A stretch of 64,000 nt of DNA from Hydnum rufescens UP504 (lineage: Eukaryota; Basidiomycota; Agaricomycetes; Cantharellales; Hydnaceae), in contig MU128989.1 of NCBI GenBank assembly GCA_014904985.1, positions 98,299 through 162,298 of the forward strand, given 5' to 3'. Position numbers and translations under genes: made by a program. Positions 36,744 to 47,837 of this stretch are shown piece after piece (positions within the stretch are counted from its first letter, which is position 1; every line of letters begins with the position of its first letter). The notes under the pieces were generated by a model. It worked only from the letters and a program-made list of their open reading frames with translations. It searched no databases and was not told where the DNA came from.

Positions 36744-37322
36744 ATGGCTGCTGTAAACAGATTCTTCGGCGACGTATACCCACAGCATCCCGATGACAAC
36801 ACTGTCAAGGAAGTGCGATTGCAAGCGGCTGGCATGTCCTACCCAGGTTATGGAGATCGTCATGTCCTGCTTGAGTGGACAAACCGCGTCGACGACAAGG
36901 GCCAAATCGTTACTCAGATCTTGCAGCTCACAGGACAGAGTGGCAATTACAGCTATTACGCTCCCGTCGCGAAATACCGCTCAGCATCATCACGCGAAAG
37001 GAACGCATTCTACTCTTTGGGCAGCTTTACTCGAGTGCAACGCGATCAGATTCTGATGCTTGCCAAAAGTGTCCAATTCTCCAAGTCGTCAACTACAAAT
37101 GGTTGCCGTGTCTGGACGAGGGACCTCCTTGAGGCGATGGTGGAGGCGAAGCTGATCAGCGTTGCAAAGTTCAAGGAGTTTGATGAGGGTGTTCCCCTTG
37201 TCAAACGCGTCGCCGAGGCCGAAGAATCAAGGTACGCTGGTTCCATTGCTATTTCTTTGGTTTCCTTGATGCGAAACTTCATATCTCATGCGTGATTGGG
37301 TTCGTTCTCTAGCAATGAATAA
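36744..37322 (+). CDS. Hypothetical protein, intact two-exon gene
   Basis: Start ATG 36744 (MAAVNRFFGDVYPQHPDDN). Exon 1 runs to 37231, an 81-nt GT-AG intron follows (37232-37312), and a tiny last exon (37313-37322) gives a C-terminus ...AEAEESSNE. The protein is ~165 residues with conserved-looking blocks HVLLEWTNRVDDKGQIVTQI, LQLTGQSGNYSYY and TTNGCRVWTRDLLEAMVEA. I believe this type recurs in Agaricomycetes as a family of unknown function (the GCRxWxxxLL block recalls DUF7770-type proteins, not verified). The CAG just before the ATG could also be a splice acceptor, so an upstream exon is possible. It appears intact, unlike most neighbours. Confidence 0.65.
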
Positions 37323-37574
37323 GATTCAAACCCACATTGGTCAACCAGTGTTGTATTCCTTGAGCTGATTTGATAGCACATGTAAATCCTTTGTACTCTA
37401 AAATCATCGTTTGTCTGGTTTTTCGGGGTCCTGAAGACGCCCCCTTTTCGGCTACACAAGGAGCGGAAACAGCCGAAGCTTTGCTTCCGCTCTGCTTCGT
37501 TATTTTGGCGTGTCTTGCTGCTCCTGCCAGCTGGGGCCCTGGGAGATGCTTCCTTCTTTCCCCACCTGATGGGT
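37323..37574. other. Intergenic, no gene recognised
   Basis: No coding or RNA signal seen. Homology to the second DUF6534 block (from ~50795) begins near 37575. Confidence 0.4.
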
Positions 37575-39865
37575 TGTTATTGCCGGTGCGTCGTAGAGGT
37601 TGGTGTTCCTGCCTGGCGCAGACACATTCGGGCCGGTGCCGGGTTCTCGGTCACACCAGCGCTAGCCGCAGAGGTTGAGTTGCAATTGAAGTGTCATAGC
37701 GTATGACATGGAGAGCTCAAGCCCCGCGGACCAATCTACAATGCGTACTGTAACCGTGTGTCTGATTTAAGTTATTGCATTGGATTCTCAGATAAAGCAG
37801 CTGGACAAAGGCGGAGTCAGTCCCTCCACCTCCAATTGATTGCCATGGACTTGGAATCAAAAACGGCTCTTGAAAGCCCCTCCGGTGTAGCACTTAACAA
37901 TACCTTGGGCGTGGTGTTTGTTAGCGTTATAGTCTCGGCTTCATAAGAATCCCCTGATTACAGTGTCTTGTTCCTGCTCGCTAAGTTCGTTGACTCCTCT
38001 CAGATTATTCGGAATGGTGAGCAAGCATGGCTTAATGTTTCTATCAAGTCTCAATGCGTACTACACACTTCGGAACTGTTGACAACGCAATACTATTATT
38101 ATACTCTTCGTTCAAGCAGGATCCTAGCTGGTTTAAATGCATTTCGGCGACACTTTGGCATGACGTGCCCGGCTTTGACAGATTTTACCAATACTCACCG
38201 ATTCTTTCCCTCAAGGGTCATTGACGGTACCCACCAGATTACAGTTAGCGCAATGATTTCCCAATACAGTGGAGGTATGATACTTGCGCTGCCGTGTATA
38301 TTCAAGATCTTTTTTTTTGAGGGTGCACCACTATGGCGACCTCAAATATGTTCGACAGAGCAGTTGGTAAGGCATGCCGCGGGAAGTTTTACTTTTAAGG
38401 TCTATCTCGGTATGTCCAATTTTCGATGTGATGACCTCCAAAGATGGTTGAATTTCGGCGTCTATGGGCCATTCTAGGTCTGCATCATACTAGAGGTTAG
38501 AGGGTATTCTAATTCTGTGACATTGTTGTGCGTGCATTGAGATCTCGTCGTAGGCTCTGCAGCATTTGAGCATTTATAGTCCAGATGATACGTGCCCGCA
38601 CTCCCGTAACAACAGAGTGGAATTCATCATGCTCAATCTTCACGGGTACTTTACACGTCGTTTGAGCCACCTCATGACAGTTGGGCGTTGTCGCGCAGTC
38701 AACCCAAAGCTTTGGCCCATAGCCGCCTTCATTGCGATACTTTCTGTTGCCACGTTTGGTACGATGAGGAGCTCATTTGAGAAAGAACATCCGTAACGAA
38801 ATACCTCCTTATTTCAATAGCACTGGGAGAAGGTAAGCCAGGTCTTTCATTTTCACCACTGGACGGCTGACATATAGAGACCTTCCAGTCTGCGCCGTCC
38901 TCACGTCCGTAGTGCTGATCCTCCTTCTCGATCAGTCTTAGTCTGTGATGTGCTCGAATAGGTACTCCCTCCCTCTCTTTGCAGAGGCCAATGGGTACAG
39001 GGTCCGTTATGGTCTCCTGACCGACTTACGCACCCTCCCGTGCCGAATTTTGGGGAGCGGTGGCTTGTCATTATGTGGCTCGTGGCATGTAGCGTCTGTG
39101 ATGTAGTGGTCGGTGTCCCCGTGGCTTGGACACTGTATACCTCAGTTACTCGGTTCAAGCAGTGCGTTATCTCTTTCTGACTCCCACTGACACCTCTCAC
39201 AGATCCGTGAGGATTAGTGATATCCAGGACGAATATTCTCCTTGAGGTTAACTCTGTGGAGTGTGCATACTGGTGCTTTACCGGCGTTCGTGTCGATCCT
39301 CCACAATGGACCGGGTACTTCACTGATTAAATCTTCGCCTTTGCTCTGGCTCTTTCGCTCTGCTGGGTGTTGTCACGGTTGGTTGAACTGGTCTCCTCTC
39401 TAATTGGGCTCCTAATGCGTACCTGCAGTCATTGTAGAGACTCTATCCAGCAGCCATAGCGCTGTCATTGAACTCTGACTTTTCCTCTGATTAATTCTTG
39501 GAACGAGCAGACGTACCTGTATGCTTGATCTATGAATTGCTTTGTGAGACGCTCCCTTTACTTCCTTTATTCAAGGCAGATAAATCTCTAACTGGCGAGA
39601 ATATAATTTTAACAGCTTGAATCGACGGGGAACTCTCACTAACGGCGGACCTCTCCACTTCTCGGATCACATAGCGTGTTCCGTGTGTGCTCGCAAGGGA
39701 ACCATGCCCAAGGATCGTTCAGCGAAACCGAACGTTGCCTCTTCTATCATTCATGAAAAACGTTCTTCAAATGTAGAAAATACATACCCCTCATACTTGA
39801 GATCGAAGACGGGGAGAAACTGCAAGCCCTGCGAAAGAGTGCAGGTTTTCATGTAAATGTATTAT
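37575..39865 (+). repeat. Duplicated block A, copy 1 (paralogue of about 50795-53245)
   Basis: Shared phrases include 'gtcgtagaggttggtgttcctgc' (37589 / 50816), 'cagattattcggaat', 'ttgacaacgcaat', the 'aaggcagataaatctctaac' segment (39574 / 52887) and 'gaatcg.cggggaactctcac'. The copies are in the same orientation but diverged by many substitutions and indels. Confidence 0.8.
37845..39350 (+). pseudogene. DUF6534-type seven-helix membrane protein, copy 1, decayed
   Basis: ATG 37845 (MDLESKTALE) leads into SGVALNNTLGVVFVSVIVSAS, the start of helix 1 in this basidiomycete family. The following splice site reads ATAAG (37946) where copy 2 has GTAAG, so the donor is destroyed. Later segments (LTTQYYYYTLRSSRI ~38080; a decayed VTVWLVACS-like stretch ~39070) match helices of the family but lie in shifted frames. 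DUF6534 proteins are membrane proteins of unknown function found mainly in Agaricomycetes. Pseudogene by splice-site loss and frameshifts. Confidence 0.65.
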
Positions 39866-41309
39866 AGGCCAGGCTGACTCTCTCCATGACCGTGCATGTA
39901 ATAGTAATTTGGCCGAAGTCGGGAAAACACACAGCATACTAAGAACAATCGCTCATCAAGACATCTAACAAATGGCATGCGTAGGAAGACAATACCGCGA
40001 TCGTCTCGGGGACCTGCATGATCCAGATATTAGCACAAGGATGAAGCAGCACACCTTCGCTTCTGGAGGCTCGTTTCAGATTCCCAGCTGGAGTTGAGCC
40101 ACAGCAGTAATCTCCCGCTCGAGCTTAATTTCTTCAATGGACCACCCTGCGGCTCGCGACGGTCGGCTTCCTGGGACAGGTTCCAATCGACTCAGGGCAC
40201 GTAATAATTCAAACGGGTTGTCTTTCCGCCTACACATCCGTGGCACCGGCTGCACGTTCGACGAGAGAAAAAGGAGTAAAGATATTCATGGAAGACGGGC
40301 CCCTTGGCCTTGCGCCTCGTGCCTCGTGCCTCCGAGAATGCATTCAGAGTTCCCCAGATCCGCAGATTCCATCGGTGTACACTTCAATGACATCATAGTT
40401 AGCGTGCACAACGCTTACCTGATATTCTGTGACCTGCAATGCCTCGTCGGGCCACAAACCGCAATCGCGCCCTGTGCCATCTCGGTGGTGGATTTCTTCA
40501 AGGAATGATCTTGGCCTACATATCCTGCTCGTTTCGGGCTCCGGGAGAGTACATTGAATGGAAGACCACAGTGCTAGGATATTGCAGCGCGCACTGCCGA
40601 GTCGCTCTTGATTCTTCATACTCGTCGGGTTTGGAAGAAGTATTTGGGTTCCGAGGCTCTCCCCACACCCATAGTCACGGACAATGGATTTGTGTCCACT
40701 CTGCCAACATTCTAATTACATCATCTTGACAAGATTTCAGCTGTAATTAGATGACAGGAAGGAGAATAGGAAGATCAAATGGCTCGGCAGTCAAAGGCAT
40801 ATTCTGGGCTCTGCACGAGGACCAAACCAAGAGTTGGTGCGTCCGCTGGGATCGCGGGATCTCGGTGGAAATCTGTCGATACAACTGAGCTGGCTCCACA
40901 ATTGGATGGGGCACAACTGGTCAGGATCGACCGATTATGACTAAAATACTGGACATTAAAATGAAAAAACCACCCACCGCTGCCTCCCGACTTGCCAATA
41001 CTTTCACTCGTCCTTCGTCTTGTAGGGACAATGCCTCGCCTGGTGGGGATGATATTCAGCTCTCCCACACTAGCAGCCAGCTTCACTCGTTTCGGGGGAA
41101 GTGGCTTGGGAAGAGGGTCGTCCTCGGAGTGCAAGGTCTTTCGCTTCGGCGCAACGGTCCGCGTGGATGGGACCAATGGGGGACGCGTTAGCGGACGTGC
41201 AAAGTTCCCCTGCACAAGTCCCGGGCACTGCCGAGAACTGTGGCTGCACACAATCGGATTGAGGTGAATTCACCACCATCACTTTACATCACCGTCGTCC
41301 CTATCCATC
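39866..41309. other. No confidently recognised gene
   Basis: Overlapping frames occur on both strands (for example 40137-40508 + and 41251-40775 -). The latter contains a basic-proline segment, PKPLPPKRVKLAASVGELN, which looks like the end of a nuclear protein, but no family or clean gene structure could be assigned. The 3' part (41190-41309) is the 5' flank of the HNH gene and differs from the flank of the other copies. Confidence 0.35.
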
Positions 41310-42843
41310 ATGTCTTCTCATGACCGCGCCCCATCCGAGGAATCGGCACTGACCTCACTGTCCAGCGAGGAAGATGTTGTCCGCAGCGCTGATGTTAGCT
41401 TTGGCTCAGATGCTAGTTATATTTCGACTCGAAGCAGAGAATTCATGAACGATGTTAAAAGAATCATGGATAGCTCGATGCCATTGGCTCAATTAGTGGA
41501 TCGGGCCGAAAGATTGGTCAAAAAGCTTTCCTCTAGTGACGAATTCAACAAATTGCCACCCAACGGTCCAAAGAGCGATCTGATGCTTGATCGCGTCCTC
41601 ACGGCCATGCTCTCTAGTGCATATGCTTGTGGCGGTGAAGGAGGCGTGCGGTACACTGCTGCTGCTATTTACGCTTGTCGTTATGAGGATAGCGAGATGA
41701 CTTTGAGATATCTCCAATCTCTTGGGACCACCTGGGTTTCTCATCTGCTCTTCGTCCGTAAGTAGACGTGTTTACTGTAAGATGTATTCTGAATCCTTGC
41801 AAAAGTCAGGGGAAATGCTTCTCACAAAACGCAACTGAATTCGACACCCTCAGAACAGGCCACGCCGACTTGGGATAGAACAGCAGTGGAACTGGAAGCC
41901 GGAGCCCCAGAAAATCGCGAGGCCAAGTTCAGGGCTGCGGCAAGCACAACGCTTGATTTATTCTCAACGCAGTCGCATTCTAAATACCACTGTTCAGGTG
42001 TTGAAACGCGATGGATATCAATGTGTAGTAACTGGCCTACGTGATAAATCGCACCCGCTGTCTCCGCCCAGTCAAAATCCGATCAAAGCAAACGCGAGTC
42101 ATATCTTTCGTCGTGCCATTGCAGTATACGATGGTGACGATCCTGACAGCAAAACAGTCAGTCTCCCAGCCGTATCAAGTGCTTCGTCTCTGATCAGCTC
42201 TTGCGATTATATAGTCTAGGTCAGCACTAGTAACGCTTGACATTCTTCGTCACTATGCCTCACTCCCGGACAACTTCGTTGAGAGCATCGCTTCGATCAT
42301 CGATGATCCTTCGAACGGTATGACACTTGAATATAATGCTCATGTCGGGTTTGACGATTTTGGCTGGAGTCTTCGGGCGGTGGAAGGGGTGAGTAATTAT
42401 TACGATATTCCCGCCTTCGCTTAATTCAACAAATTCGTCAGACGCCGAACACATACAAGATCGTTTATCATGTGGAGGGAGTCGGACACGGACTCCTCCT
42501 ACCGCACAAGGAAGAGATTACTTTCGTGGATTCTAGTCCCAAATTCTCGCAGTCATCTTCCCCAGCTCGCAAAAAGCAACGTACTACCCGATCTGGCAAT
42601 GCGGAAGAGGTGCAGAATGTGCAAGGCATTCCTTTGCCAGATCCGCTCTTTCTTCGTATTCATCACGCGCTTGCTGGAGTTTTGCATATGAGTGGGGCGG
42701 CTGAAGCCATAGACTTGGTCCTCGAGAGGTTCGATAAAGGGAAACCCGGAGCAGTTCTGGTTGGAGCAGACTTCGAGGATTTGTGGACACATGAAATGCT
42801 ACGCGAGAGTATTGTCTCCATGCAGCAAATGAAGGTCCACTAG
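41310..42843 (+). pseudogene. HNH_2-type endonuclease-domain protein, copy 1, one frameshift
   Basis: Exons 41310-41757, 41854-42171, 42215-42388 and 42442-42843, with introns of 96, 43 and 53 nt. The Ser-rich N-terminus and a helical region (SSMPLAQLVDRAERLVKKLS) precede an HNH domain: LKRDGYQCVVTGLRD, ANASHIFRRA (first His), then SNGMTLEYNAHVGFDDFGWS (Asn and second His). The C-terminus reads GIPLPDPLFLRIHHALAGVL. HNH_2 (PF13391) genes are strongly expanded in Agaricomycetes; their targets are unknown. Relative to copies 2 and 4 there is one extra base near 41962-41966 (ttattctcaacgc versus ttatttaaacgc) that breaks the frame between the N-terminal part and the HNH motif. Otherwise this is the best preserved copy. 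It is convergent with IF-2 copy 1. Confidence 0.8.
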
Positions 42844-43179
42844 GTGCAAGTCTGTTACATGTTGTAGCTACTTTTGAGGGTGTACTTGAATTGGCCTTCT
42901 GAGCGAACTCTCAAAACTTATTTGCGCATGATCCTTTGCTACCTCAATCACCCAACTTTATAATATCCATTGTACACAAATTCAGGATTGATACCCCGAA
43001 TGTATGGGGCCCTGGCACCCATCAGGAACTGCTTCCTATTGTCGCTAGCTGCCAAGTGTAGATGAAGGATGAAGGTGTTCATTGTGGCCAACGTCCCCCC
43101 TCGGTTCCCTCTGGTTTTTCAACCCCGTCTCGCTTTTACATCCTCATTGAAGAGCACTTAAGCACAGATAGACCTCTCA

Positions 43180-45037
43180 TTAGAACTGACCAGGCTTCTC
43201 GATCACTTCAAATGTCTGGATCCGATCACGCTCGCAAAAGATACCCCACATTCACTACCCTTCCGTGCTTCCAAAATATCCTTTTTAACATGCTTGAGGG
43301 CGTCCAACGTGCCTGTCACGATCGGAGAATGTTAGACAACGGAAAGTTCGTTCGTACAAAAAGAAGAGACTGATGACGCACCGTTGTACACCTCTAAATC
43401 ATTACGCAACACTTTCACAGGTTTATGCCGCTCGATAACACCGTTCGTCACCCGGCAACTGGCCACTCGGATGATCACCTTGTGCTTGCGATAGACTTCG
43501 AGTATCGGTTGCACAACCGCTTCCCCGGAGACGCGATGTTCGATGATCACCGGGAGGAGTGCTTACACGCGAGATCGGACTTCGTCGATATCCGGTAGAT
43601 AACTGTGTCGGTGTGGATGGAAACGCCGGACGTAGCGGCATGGGCCTTCACTTTATGTGAAGTGCTCACGGAGAAACCGATGATCATAGCTAGAAGAGAT
43701 TTAGATGTAATGCAATGTAGCAAAAAGACGCCATGAATAGCTCACCATTAACAGCTTTAACCATATCGACATCTGCTTCGGTTGGCTCCCCGCAGCAGCC
43801 TGGATGATCCTGACTTTCGTGATATGGTCCCCGATACTCCCCACGGCATCAGCGACAGCCTATACAGAACCACTGACGTCTCCCTTGATAATAAGGCGAA
43901 GTTCCTTGACATGGTCCTCCGCGGGACCAGGCAGAGATGGATCCGCGGCGTTGCTTGCCACTGGAGAGGCTTGGCTAGATGAAGGGATCCTCGAGCCCGA
44001 CGTTGCAGCTTCTTGCGCCATATCTTTCGCCTCCATATGTTTCTCGTTGATCAACACCACATCCCCCTGTAATGGGCGGATAGCAAGATTCCGATTACGG
44101 TTATGGATAGCATTCTTGACCACGTCTTCGCCCCCCTCAAGGACTTCATCGCCAGTCCGAGCTGATTCTTTCCATTCCGAGATCGTGAGTGGGAAAGCAG
44201 GGGTTGCAGATCGGACTGGCTCGCCAGAGTCGGTGATCTGCTGTACTCGAGCGCAAGTCATCCCCACAATCAGATACCCCTGCTTCCAGACAGCCTTGCG
44301 TGAGCAAGACCATAGTAATGGGACTAGAAAGAAAGCAAGAGTAAGAACCAAGAGTAAGAACTCAAGAATGGTGGAAATAAATCCAACGTCGCACCCGCGT
44401 CCCTTGTCCACACGACTCTCCAGCACGCACCCTTCCGCACGACCCGTCCTTCGAGCTCGGAGGTCCTTCACTTCCGCTAAAGTCGATACTGTCTCGACTA
44501 GTTTGTCCAAGCCCAGCCCCGTCAAACAAGACACTTCAACACATGGGGCATCCCCAAATTCTTCAAGCCGCACAGCCTCCGCGAGGAGAACATGCTTTAC
44601 TGCAGTCTGAAGTTGATATGAGTTACATATCGAGTGCCGGCGGTGGAGGAAAGAGACGTACGACGTTAGCGCCTGACTTTGTTAATCGCCACAACCATGC
44701 CAACACCGTAGCCGTCTTCGTTTGTAGAATCCTTTTTCGATAGGGCGATGACTCCCCTTATTTGTGGCACTACCCCATCATCCGCAGCGATGACCAGAAC
44801 AAGTATATCTCTCACGCCTGCACCTCGTGCACGCATTGCAGTGAACGCCACGTGTCCTGGCGTGTCGAGCAACGTGATCGTTCGAGGGACCTCGTCCACT
44901 AGAGCCGGAGGTAAGGCGGGTGATGTCGAAGGAGATGCCACATAGACACTAAAAGCGACTATGTGCTAGGTGATGCCTCGGGCTTCGCCACTGGCAACAA
45001 ATGCCGATCAAAGGGTATCGAGAAGCGTCGTCTTCAG
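43180..45037 (-). pseudogene. IFM1: Mitochondrial translation initiation factor IF-2, copy 1, truncated
   Basis: From 5' to 3' (minus): [20 protein letters not shown] (G3 motif, ~44880), [17 protein letters not shown], then FGDAPCVEVSCLTGLGLDKL (~44550), VKDLRARRTGRAEGCVLESR, RPLQGDVVLINEKHMEAK, LRLIIKGDVSGSV, EHRVSGEAVVQPILEVYRKH, VTNGVIERHKPVKVLRNDLE, TLDALKHVKKDILEARKGSE and a final DRIQTFEVIEKPGQF ending TAA at 43180. Domain order matches bacterial-type IF-2, which in fungi is the nuclear-encoded mitochondrial factor that places initiator tRNA on the small subunit. The 5' part, including the P-loop GHVDHGKT, is cut off at 45037 by the junction with the inverted Ppo block. Frameshifts occur near the G4 motif, after VGFIS and near the C-terminus. 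Confidence 0.85.
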
Positions 45038-47790
45038 AGACTAATCGATTAGTGCCCCAGCCAGAGAACTGGCGAAGGGTGGGATTTTGCCCACGTACTC
45101 ACCCCGGCGCGGGAGACCGTGTTGGGGTGGGTGGGGTGAGGTGCAATTCAGAAACAATTCGGGGTAGGCTGTGAGGCGATGGTTTAGTCGGCACGACGGA
45201 CGTCGATCGAGAGGAAGGAGCCGATGGTGAGGTCGACCGGGGCGGGTTGACTCATCCCTTGGGGGGAACCCTAGATTGGTCGTCGCAAGGCACTAAAGTA
45301 GAAGAAGGGTAATCTCTTTGAGGAGGCGAGCCTGTGGGTCGATGTGCAATCGATTCTGCGCTTGTTGTCATTGGAAAAATGGATGGTGCCACCCCATCGA
45401 CAACAGGATATTTATGGTGATGGATATGGTCGCAATTGTGATTATGATGATGGACGGTATCATGGTGGTTGGACGCGATATTGCTAGGGCGATGGGGGGA
45501 ATGTTCCGTGTTCTGCACGTCGTCATCGTCTATGATGTCGTCTGCGGGTACGAAGAAGTCTTGTCATCGCGGAGGGCTGCGCGTATAACATTCGGATCCA
45601 CGAACAGCCTCGTAACGGGCTGGATTGCAGGAGGATCAAGCGAATATTGACCCGCGTACCCATTTTTCTCTAGAATGTTGTCTATGGAGCGTGGCTGCGA
45701 AGTAGGAATAATGAGGGGAATGTGTGTGTAAACAGACTCGGCATCGTTATCATTTGGAGGCTCGTGCGAGAACGCGGCCTAGTCGACCGCCCCACGCAGC
45801 ATTTTCGGTGTTGCGATTGGCGTCTGCGAATTCTCACGTCGTGAGATTAGAGGGTGTGAAATCGTAAGTAACCGTAAGTAACATAACGACCATATCGCAC
45901 CAGTGCGATGGCACCGGCAACAATGGCCCCGGGCCGTCGTGTCTAAGAGGGAAAATATATATATTTCATTTTGTGAGGCAACCGTGCAATGTGTACTGAC
46001 GAGGGCATAGCATGGAACCTGGGATGACACTCCTCGCTTCCTCGGCAGCTGAGCCTACATACAACGCGAGGTCTTCAATGCTTCGATACAGTTTCCGAGC
46101 CGTCTCAGTGATAGAACGACCAGGGTCCCATTCCCCAGATGTGGCATGCGGGTTTAGACCAGGGAACCACTTGAAATCGTTGAAGGCGCAGCACCCCAAC
46201 TGCGAGCTTGCCTGATACCGAGGATTTCGATGACGCCCAACACGCCAGGGACCCGACGGGCCTAAGGCGTATGATCAAACTAAGAAAAGAAATTGCAAGA
46301 TTCGATTAAGGGAGGGTGCTGACTCTGAAAGCGCCGGCTGGAACTTTGGTTGTTCTCTGGATAATGCGTGCTAAATCATCATCAGAGTAAAGCTTCGTGT
46401 GAGGATCACGTCGAAGGTTTGGAATCGAGAGTTGGAGGTAGTCTACGAGCTTTGAATCGTGTCGTAAATCATTGATCTTCTGTTGTGTGAGGGAATCAAT
46501 ATCAGCTGGTGGGATGGGTTTGCTATCTTTGTCGTGCAACTTCGGAACCAAAAAGCGAGTGTGTGCTCGAAATGGTCTACAGTGGTCTATGAGTGATATG
46601 CATCGCTTCGAAATATTAATTATCGAAGTCGAATGGCTGGCCGTGGTTGAAAATACCTTGGAGTGCATTTTCTGAAATACGTATATTAGAGGCGCCGCAT
46701 ACTCACGCTGATGCAGATAAAAGGGTCCATGTCTACGTGAACAGTGTCGTCTAGCGATAGCGTAGGGTGTCAGGGTAGATTGTATTGAACTCCACCGAAT
46801 ACGAATTTCCCCGACCACGCTCAAGAAGAGTATGATCCGCTTGGTGCCACTCACTGGTGATATCGAGACTCCAGCTTAAAGTATCTCTACATGATTGACA
46901 TCGTCAAATTTTTCGAAAAAAAAAACTGTCGACCGAATTAACTATACCATTGTGTGCCAAGGATGGCCGCGAGATAATCGCTCAATATAACATTGGCACA
47001 AAATGCAGAGTTGATGAGGCGCGCAAGTCTGGAAGATCTCTTCGTCTTGTTTCAACAATTGTTTTTCATTGTCAAGCAGAGTCTTCAGATGTGCGGTCCA
47101 AGAACCATGCTTAGTAGTATATCAGCGATGTATTGTTTAAAGAGATGTCATAATGAATATAAGGTCATGGTGATGGTGACCCACGTTGTGATGGCGATTG
47201 AAGCAGACGATAAGGTAGATCCATTGGGTAAGTACACGATCCCTCGGTAAAAAACGATCAACATACCGCGACAACGCCAGGAGGAAGACTAAGCAAACGC
47301 GTCTCAGCAAACACATCAGGCAGCAGCCTTCCACGACCATCCTTGTGGCGAACCTTATCTTGATGAGCCTGAGTATTCCCATAGAGAATGGCTAGGTCAA
47401 CATAGGAAGATGTTTAATTGATGTTCCAATCGATTCGGCTGGTTCGGAAGACACCATGAATGATGCTTGTCTATTGAATATTATTCTTCAATTGGAACAT
47501 ACAGGGAAGACAAGGGCAGGACTTACCGCCAAGTTAAAGAACAAGCCAATCAGTCTGTCGGGATGGGGACAAACTGATGGATTCATATTTAACGACAAGG
47601 CACCAGAGTGTATGGAATAACTTGCATTATTGTGGCTTTGACGTAGGAGAGTCGAGTCGACGGCCTTGAGAGTGGCCTGAATAGTATGAACGGGGTGGGT
47701 ATTCCAGCCATCGGAGGGTGTGAGGATTAGAACCCTTTGAATAGAGTCAAGCCACTAGTGTAGAAAGATTGCATTACTTGTTATAATAAG
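45037..47790. repeat. Inverted segmental duplication, copy 1 (partner about 59865-63277)
   Basis: The reverse complement of this segment matches 59865-63277 throughout (for example 47137-47382 corresponds to 60902-61147). It carries Ppo copy 1 and its upstream region. Copy 2 has ~640 bp (about 60010-60640) that are missing here between 'gtcgactcgac' and 'tctcctacgtc' (47640-47660). Confidence 0.9.
45250..47711 (-). pseudogene. Ppo / linoleate diol synthase-type dioxygenase, copy 1, decayed
   Basis: Start ATG 47711 (MAGIP...). An internal deletion removes the exon with the ADGSxNS block. The remaining segments match copy 2: the LLPDVFSETRLLSLPP-like block (~47340), FNRHHNVGHHHH (~47190), SYSVEFNTI..W-type block (~46790), FLVPKLHDKDSKPIPPADID (~46540), LVDYLQLSIPNLRRDPHTKL (~46430), DDDLARIIQRTTKVPAGAFR (~46370), TARKLYRSIEDLALYVGSAA (~46090) and the DFTPFNLT-like heme-domain end (~45860). 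Members of this PGHS-like heme peroxidase family oxygenate linoleate to hydroperoxides that serve as psi-factor oxylipin signals. This copy is non-functional. Confidence 0.8.
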
Positions 47791-47837
47791 GCACCACGTG
47801 AGTCGGGAGATCCGGGCACTGCCGAGAACAGTGGCCG
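47730..47837. promoter_or_regulatory. Shared upstream region between Ppo copy 1 and HNH copy 3
   Basis: A ~75-bp sequence (agaaccctttgaatagagtc ... tgttataataaggcacca) recurs upstream of HNH copy 2 (53250-53315) and, inverted, between HNH copy 4 and Ppo copy 2 (59865-59935). It lies between divergently oriented genes, so it probably held a bidirectional promoter. TTATAATAA could serve as a TATA-like element. Confidence 0.45.

Noticed and set aside
45318..45650. Plus-strand His/Met-rich frame (MVMDMVAIVIMMM...)
   Set aside because: It is antisense to the C-terminal part of Ppo copy 1, and the same shadow occurs opposite copy 2 at 62640-62897.
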